Source: Acidobacteriota bacterium
GTDB lineage: Bacteria > Actinomycetota > Acidimicrobiia > Acidimicrobiales > Ilumatobacteraceae
DNA: 64,000 bases
Assembly (NCBI GenBank): GCA_018970175.1
Contig: JAGWWV010000003.1
Span: 34,688 to 98,687 of the forward strand
Reading direction: 5' to 3'
The notes under the pieces were generated by a model, which saw only the letters and a program-made list of their open reading frames with translations, did not search any database and was not told where the DNA came from. Below are positions 61,752 through 64,000 of this stretch, piece by piece. Position 1 is the first letter of the stretch. Each line of letters opens with the position of its first letter. A program made the translations under genes and the position numbers.

Positions 61752-61944
61752 GGTTTCAAAAGCCAGCGGTGGTGTGCCGCCGTTTGGTCACACGACTCAA
61801 CTGCGCATCTTCATCGACCCGGACTTGTTGCAGTACGACGAAGTGTGGGCCGCTGCCGGAACTTGGAACGACGTGTTCCCAATTGCACCGAATGATCTCG
61901 TGCGTGCGAGTGGCGCGGTGGTCACCGACCTGAAGCGCGCCTGA
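61752..61944 (+). repeat. ybaK 3'-end copy 6
   Basis: It begins GGTTTCAAAAGCCAGCGG and encodes GGVPPFGHTTQLRIFIDP, then WNDVFPIAPNDLVRASGAVVTDLKRA and TGA. It is the last copy. One base after its stop lies the stop of soxR on the other strand. Confidence 0.93.
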
Positions 61945-61945
61945 G

Positions 61946-62425
61946 TCAGTGTTTCTCGGGACGGGGCGTTCCGGGAAGTAATCGTCTCGGACCAGGGCCT
62001 TCTGCTGACATCGCGTCATCAGGGTTCACCAGTCGGCAACGCTGGAATGAGAGGCACCCGCATCCGATACAGGTCCAAAGGTCGTCCCGCACGCGCTCCA
62101 TGTAGTCGATCTGGGCGGTGAGCACCTCGTGCCAGCGCTTGGCAACCTTTGCCCAGTCGCCCTCCTTCGGTGTGCGCTTCAGCGGGAGTTCGTCGAGCGC
62201 CTCCTTGATGTTTGCGAGGGGGACTCCGACACGTTGGGAGGCGCGAATGAATGCGATTCGCCGGAGCACATCTCGATTGAAGCGTCTCTGGTTGCCTTCG
62301 TTCCGAGAACTGAAGATGAGGCCTTCGCGTTCGTAGAAGTGAAGTGCAGAAACAGCGATACCGCTTCGGTCTGCCACTTGTCCGATTGAGAGTTGATCCG
62401 TCGAGTTGAGAGATTGCGGCATCAC
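61946..62425 (-). CDS. soxR: Redox-sensing MerR-family regulator
   Basis: The 159-residue MerR-family activator has the N-terminal winged helix SIGQVADRSGIAVSALHFYE, then YEREGLI. The [2Fe-2S] cysteine cluster is Cys119, Cys122, Cys124 and Cys130 in CIGCGCLSFQRCRLVNP, diagnostic of SoxR. In actinobacteria SoxR responds to redox-cycling compounds and controls a few oxidoreductases. A palindromic SoxR box lies 17 bases beyond its start (62442-62461), serving the divergent gene pair. Confidence 0.95.
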   Translation of the reverse strand: MMPQSLNSTDQLSIGQVADRSGIAVSALHFYEREGLIFSSRNEGNQRRFNRDVLRRIAFIRASQRVGVPLANIKEALDELPLKRTPKEGDWAKVAKRWHEVLTAQIDYMERVRDDLWTCIGCGCLSFQRCRLVNPDDAMSAEGPGPRRLLPGTPRPEKH

Positions 62426-62438
62426 AGGACAATAGTGC

Positions 62439-62469
62439 TTGACCTCAAGTTCGGTTGAGGTGGGATGCT
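62439..62469 (+). promoter_or_regulatory. SoxR-controlled promoter with soxbox
   Basis: The perfect inverted repeat ACCTCAA-GTTCGG-TTGAGGT (62442-62461) matches the 18-bp SoxR box CCTCAAGNNNNNTTGAGG. It overlaps a -35-like TTGACC (62439-62444). A weak -10 (GATGCT) at 62464-62469 lies after a 19-base spacer, the overlong spacing characteristic of SoxR-activated promoters. Confidence 0.85.
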
Positions 62470-62499
62470 GAACCCATCAGAACAACGCGAGGAGTCGTT

Positions 62500-62784
62500 A
62501 TGGACGAATTCATGGTCGTCTGCACGTTTAAGAAAGGCACAGTGATGAGCGATGTCAATGCCGTCATCCCTGACGAGCAGGCAAAGGCAGCTGAACTCCA
62601 ATCCGCTGGGAAGATCGGCCCGATTCATCTGGCAACGATCTCGCGGGGAACGGTGTTCATCGAAACGTTCGCATCCTCCGTGGAGGAAGCGACTTCCATC
62701 GTCCAGTCGTTGCCGATGGCCGCTTGGTGGGACATCGACGTGTTCCCACTCTCGGCACCCGGCAAGCCGGGAGCCCGACCATGA
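62500..62784 (+). CDS. Small ferredoxin-like-fold protein (muconolactone isomerase-like)
   Basis: The 94-residue protein starts MDEFMVVCTFKKGTV after GAGGAG and contains IGPIHLATISRGTVFIE and SSVEEATSIVQSLPMAAWWD, similar to the muconolactone delta-isomerase/YciI ferredoxin-like fold. No catalytic role can be read. It is the first gene under the SoxR box. Its stop overlaps the start of the PPOX gene by 4 bases, so the two are coupled. Confidence 0.7.
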   Translation: MDEFMVVCTFKKGTVMSDVNAVIPDEQAKAAELQSAGKIGPIHLATISRGTVFIETFASSVEEATSIVQSLPMAAWWDIDVFPLSAPGKPGARP

Positions 62785-63167
62785 GCAAGTTCACCCCTGC
62801 CGAAGTTCAGTACCTCAAGACGCAACCGCTCATGCGTTTTGCGTCGGCTTCGTTAGCTGGTCGACCGGACGTTGCTCCGGTCGTGTTTGAAGTTGATGGA
62901 GATGACATCCTCACGGCCGGCTTTGACATCACCCATACTGTTCGTTATCGGAACATCCAGACCAACCCGAGAGTTTCCGTGGTGATCGACGATCTGGCCA
63001 GCATCGATCCGTGGTCCCCGAGAGGAATCAAGATCATCGGCACCGCCGCAATCGAGGAAGCGAACGGTTCACCGCGGTTCCGCATCACGCCGGCTGTCAT
63101 CATCAGCTGGGCAATCAACGACACCACTCCCGGAATCCCAAAGATGGAGCGCCGAGAGGTGGGTTGA
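62781..63167 (+). CDS. PPOX-class (pyridoxamine phosphate oxidase-like) F420/FMN protein
   Basis: The 128-residue split-barrel flavin/F420-binding protein has VQYLKTQPLMRFASASLAGR, PVVFEVDGDDI, HTVRYRNIQTNPRVSVVIDD and PRGIKIIGTA, the PPOX pattern with conserved Arg and phosphate-binding region. It is coupled to the small ferredoxin-fold gene and placed under SoxR control. It would reduce or oxidise small molecules with F420 or FMN, a plausible redox-drug detoxifier. Confidence 0.82.
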   Translation: MSKFTPAEVQYLKTQPLMRFASASLAGRPDVAPVVFEVDGDDILTAGFDITHTVRYRNIQTNPRVSVVIDDLASIDPWSPRGIKIIGTAAIEEANGSPRFRITPAVIISWAINDTTPGIPKMERREVG

Positions 63168-63523
63168 GCACCAGCGCGACATCACCATCGTCGCGCGACA
63201 CGCATGCTGGTGGATCCGCCGGTACGAAACCCAGGCGCGCAAGAAGCCGAGCGGAGGCCGTATTGGCCGGATCTATCGTCGCCCATGCCTCCGACGTTCC
63301 GGCATCGCGCAGGAAGGAAAGAAGCCACGCTGTCGCCTCCGTCGCATACCCACGCCCCCACCACGCGGGCAATCCTCTGTTCGAGCGCCTCAAGGGTCGT
63401 CACCTCTGGACTGTCGAGAAATCGGCTCACTCGTTCGTCGTTGAGAGCGCGAAAGAGCTCGCCCGCATGCCGAGATTCGAGCGTTTCGATCGTCAGGCGC
63501 TCTGTAGCAATCACGTTCGCCAT
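63115..63523 (-). pseudogene. Broken GNAT acetyltransferase gene
   Basis: An N-terminal part (MANVIATERLTIETLESRHA through TLEALEQRIARVVGA) is in one frame. The C-terminal part (GRGYATEATAWLLSFLRDAG, TASARLLARLGF) is in another. The middle of the domain (about 40-50 residues of beta-sheet) is missing, so a deletion with frameshift has destroyed the acetyltransferase. The 3' end overlaps the convergent PPOX gene. Confidence 0.75.
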
Positions 63524-63551
63524 TTTGCTGTGCTATTCGGATCGCTTTTCC

Positions 63552-63812
63552 TTAGTCGTTAAGTCGCAGTATCGAGTTGATCTCGAACGCCAAGTCGTGG
63601 TCGCGTTGCGTCACTACCCCGCCGGCGTCATGCGAACGCAGCGAGATGCGAACCTTGTTCCACGAGTTGCTCCAGTCAGGATGATGACCGTGGCGCTCGG
63701 CGAGCATCGCCACCATCGTCATGAAGCCGAACGCCTCGGAGAAATCTTTGAACTCGAACTCGCGGAACAACGCACCGTCAAGGTGATGCCAGCCGTCGGG
63801 TGCACCGCTCAT
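63552..63812 (-). CDS. phhB: 4a-hydroxytetrahydrobiopterin dehydratase (PCD)
   Basis: The 86-residue protein has the pterin-4a-carbinolamine dehydratase signature [20 protein letters not shown] followed by [10 protein letters not shown]. It recycles the hydroxylated pterin cofactor. A phenylalanine hydroxylase partner is not in the window. Confidence 0.92.
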   Translation of the reverse strand: MSGAPDGWHHLDGALFREFEFKDFSEAFGFMTMVAMLAERHGHHPDWSNSWNKVRISLRSHDAGGVVTQRDHDLAFEINSILRLND

Positions 63813-63860
63813 ACGACGAACGCTACGCGCGCATCGCGGCCGAAAAGAGCGACGTGCGTA

Positions 63861-64000
63861 CTAGTTGAGCGGCGCGTGACACGCCACACGACTCGACTTG
63901 CGATTCGCAAGTTCAGGACGGTCGCTCACGCACTTGGCGGCAAGTTCCGGCGACAGCGTCGCGCGCACGTGGCAACGAGTGTGGAAGCGGCAGCCAGTCG
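63861..64000 (-). CDS. Oligopeptide ABC transporter ATPase, C-terminal part only
   Basis: Read on the minus strand from the right edge, the frame gives TGCRFHTRCHVRATLSPE, then KSSRVACHAPLN and a stop at 63861. This is the conserved oligopeptide/dipeptide ABC ATP-binding protein C-terminus (GCRFHxRC...VACH). The N-terminal part lies beyond the window. Confidence 0.85.
   Translation of the reverse strand, partial: TGCRFHTRCHVRATLSPELAAKCVSDRPELANRKSSRVACHAPLN

Larger units (their letters stand above)
57779..61944 (+). mobile_element. Array of one-gene cassettes separated by ybaK 3' ends
   Basis: Copy 1 is the 3' end of intact ybaK. Copies 2-6 (58759-58951, 59502-59695, 60327-60519, 61010-61202, 61752-61944) each encode GVPPFGH...VTDLKR in frame with their own stop. 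Units are 981, 744, 824, 683 and 742 bp. Each holds one cargo gene plus the following copy: alpha/beta hydrolase (minus), DinB-like (plus), methyltransferase (minus), TrmO-like (plus), DinB-like (plus). Copies are diverged from each other but uninterrupted. No recombinase lies in the window. I infer serial site-specific insertion, but the mechanism is unproven. Confidence 0.8.

Noticed and set aside
57779..61944. CRISPR-like regular spacing of repeats in the ybaK region
   Set aside because: Repeats are ~193 bp, protein-coding and spaced 490-790 bp with genes between them; no short palindromic repeats or cas genes.
57779..61944. Classical integron attC sites between the cargo genes
   Set aside because: I looked for GTTRRRY/RYYYAAC core pairs at the borders and did not find convincing pairs (copy 5 comes closest); no IntI gene in the window.
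58952..61944. Recent tandem gene amplification as explanation for the array
   Set aside because: Cargo genes differ in family and strand, and the repeat copies differ at many silent sites.
1..64000. Selenoprotein gene with in-frame UGA near selC
   Set aside because: No interrupted family gene with a UGA at a catalytic Cys/Sec position was visible in the window.

Overview
The window is high-GC chromosomal DNA from an actinobacterium, most plausibly of class Acidimicrobiia (Ilumatobacter-like). Pointers are F420/LLM-type and PPOX enzymes, an MprAB-like two-component system, a Tad pilus cluster with a DUF4244-type pilin, a BMP-type nucleoside ABC transporter, RND/MMPL and MpaB-like (DUF2236) proteins, and frequent GTG/TTG starts. 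The taxonomic call is an inference from gene content. Four tRNAs are visible: Thr(CGT), Ser(GCT), Arg(ACG) and a selenocysteine tRNA (selC).

Layout. 0-4 kb: a minus-strand operon (acyl-CoA ligase, DapB-like reductase, FAD oxidoreductase running off the left edge) and a divergent GNAT. 4-7 kb: aldose epimerase, DoxX protein, tRNA-Thr, holB. 6.7-12.7 kb: lipoprotein, ATPase and two permeases of a BMP/nucleoside-type ABC importer, followed by a Rieske oxygenase. 12.8-19.5 kb: tRNA-Ser, a LysM/lytic transglycosylase protein, tRNA-Arg with a small 3'-end-flanked island carrying a CASTOR/POLLUX-like channel, a large secreted protein and an acyltransferase. 19.5-25.4 kb: an AT-richer accessory stretch between a decayed copy of the tmk 3' end and the intact tmk. 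25.4-34 kb: tmk, topA, an MMPL transporter, rsgA, a nucleotidyltransferase and an acyl-CoA dehydrogenase. 34-38.3 kb: histidine kinase and response regulator, a photolyase-related protein, a STAS protein. 38.3-41.6 kb: Tad pilus genes. 41.7-49.9 kb: selC, a membrane protein, a primary-type sigma factor, a Bax1-I protein, cyclophilin, a PuuD-like amidotransferase, a DUF2236 oxygenase, an AI-2E-type protein, a metallo-beta-lactamase-fold hydrolase and an L,D-transpeptidase. 50-57.3 kb: DUF885 protein, acyl-CoA ligase, LLM oxidoreductase, TIM-barrel isomerase, P450, tandem NTF2-fold protein, zf-TFIIB protein.

The most striking region is 57.4-61.9 kb. A complete ybaK-type (prolyl-tRNA editing/deacylase fold) gene is followed by five further copies of only its last ~177 coding bases, all in frame, all on the same strand, each ending in its own stop codon. 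Single cargo genes lie between the copies: an alpha/beta hydrolase, a DinB-like protein, a methyltransferase, a TrmO-like protein and a second DinB-like protein. Every displaced copy, but not the intact gene, is preceded by a shared ~15-base motif (GGTTTCCAAAGCCAA-like). This is what repeated site-specific insertion of one-gene cassettes into ybaK would leave, if each incoming cassette brought a replacement 3' end and pushed the old end downstream. No recombinase is present in the window. The same logic, with a recycled gene 3' end marking the far border, is seen at tmk (20.15-25.4 kb) and tRNA-Arg (13.7-16.3 kb).

Beyond the array lie soxR with a palindromic SoxR box and two divergent small target genes, a broken GNAT gene, a pterin dehydratase, and the C-terminus of an oligopeptide ABC ATPase at the right edge.
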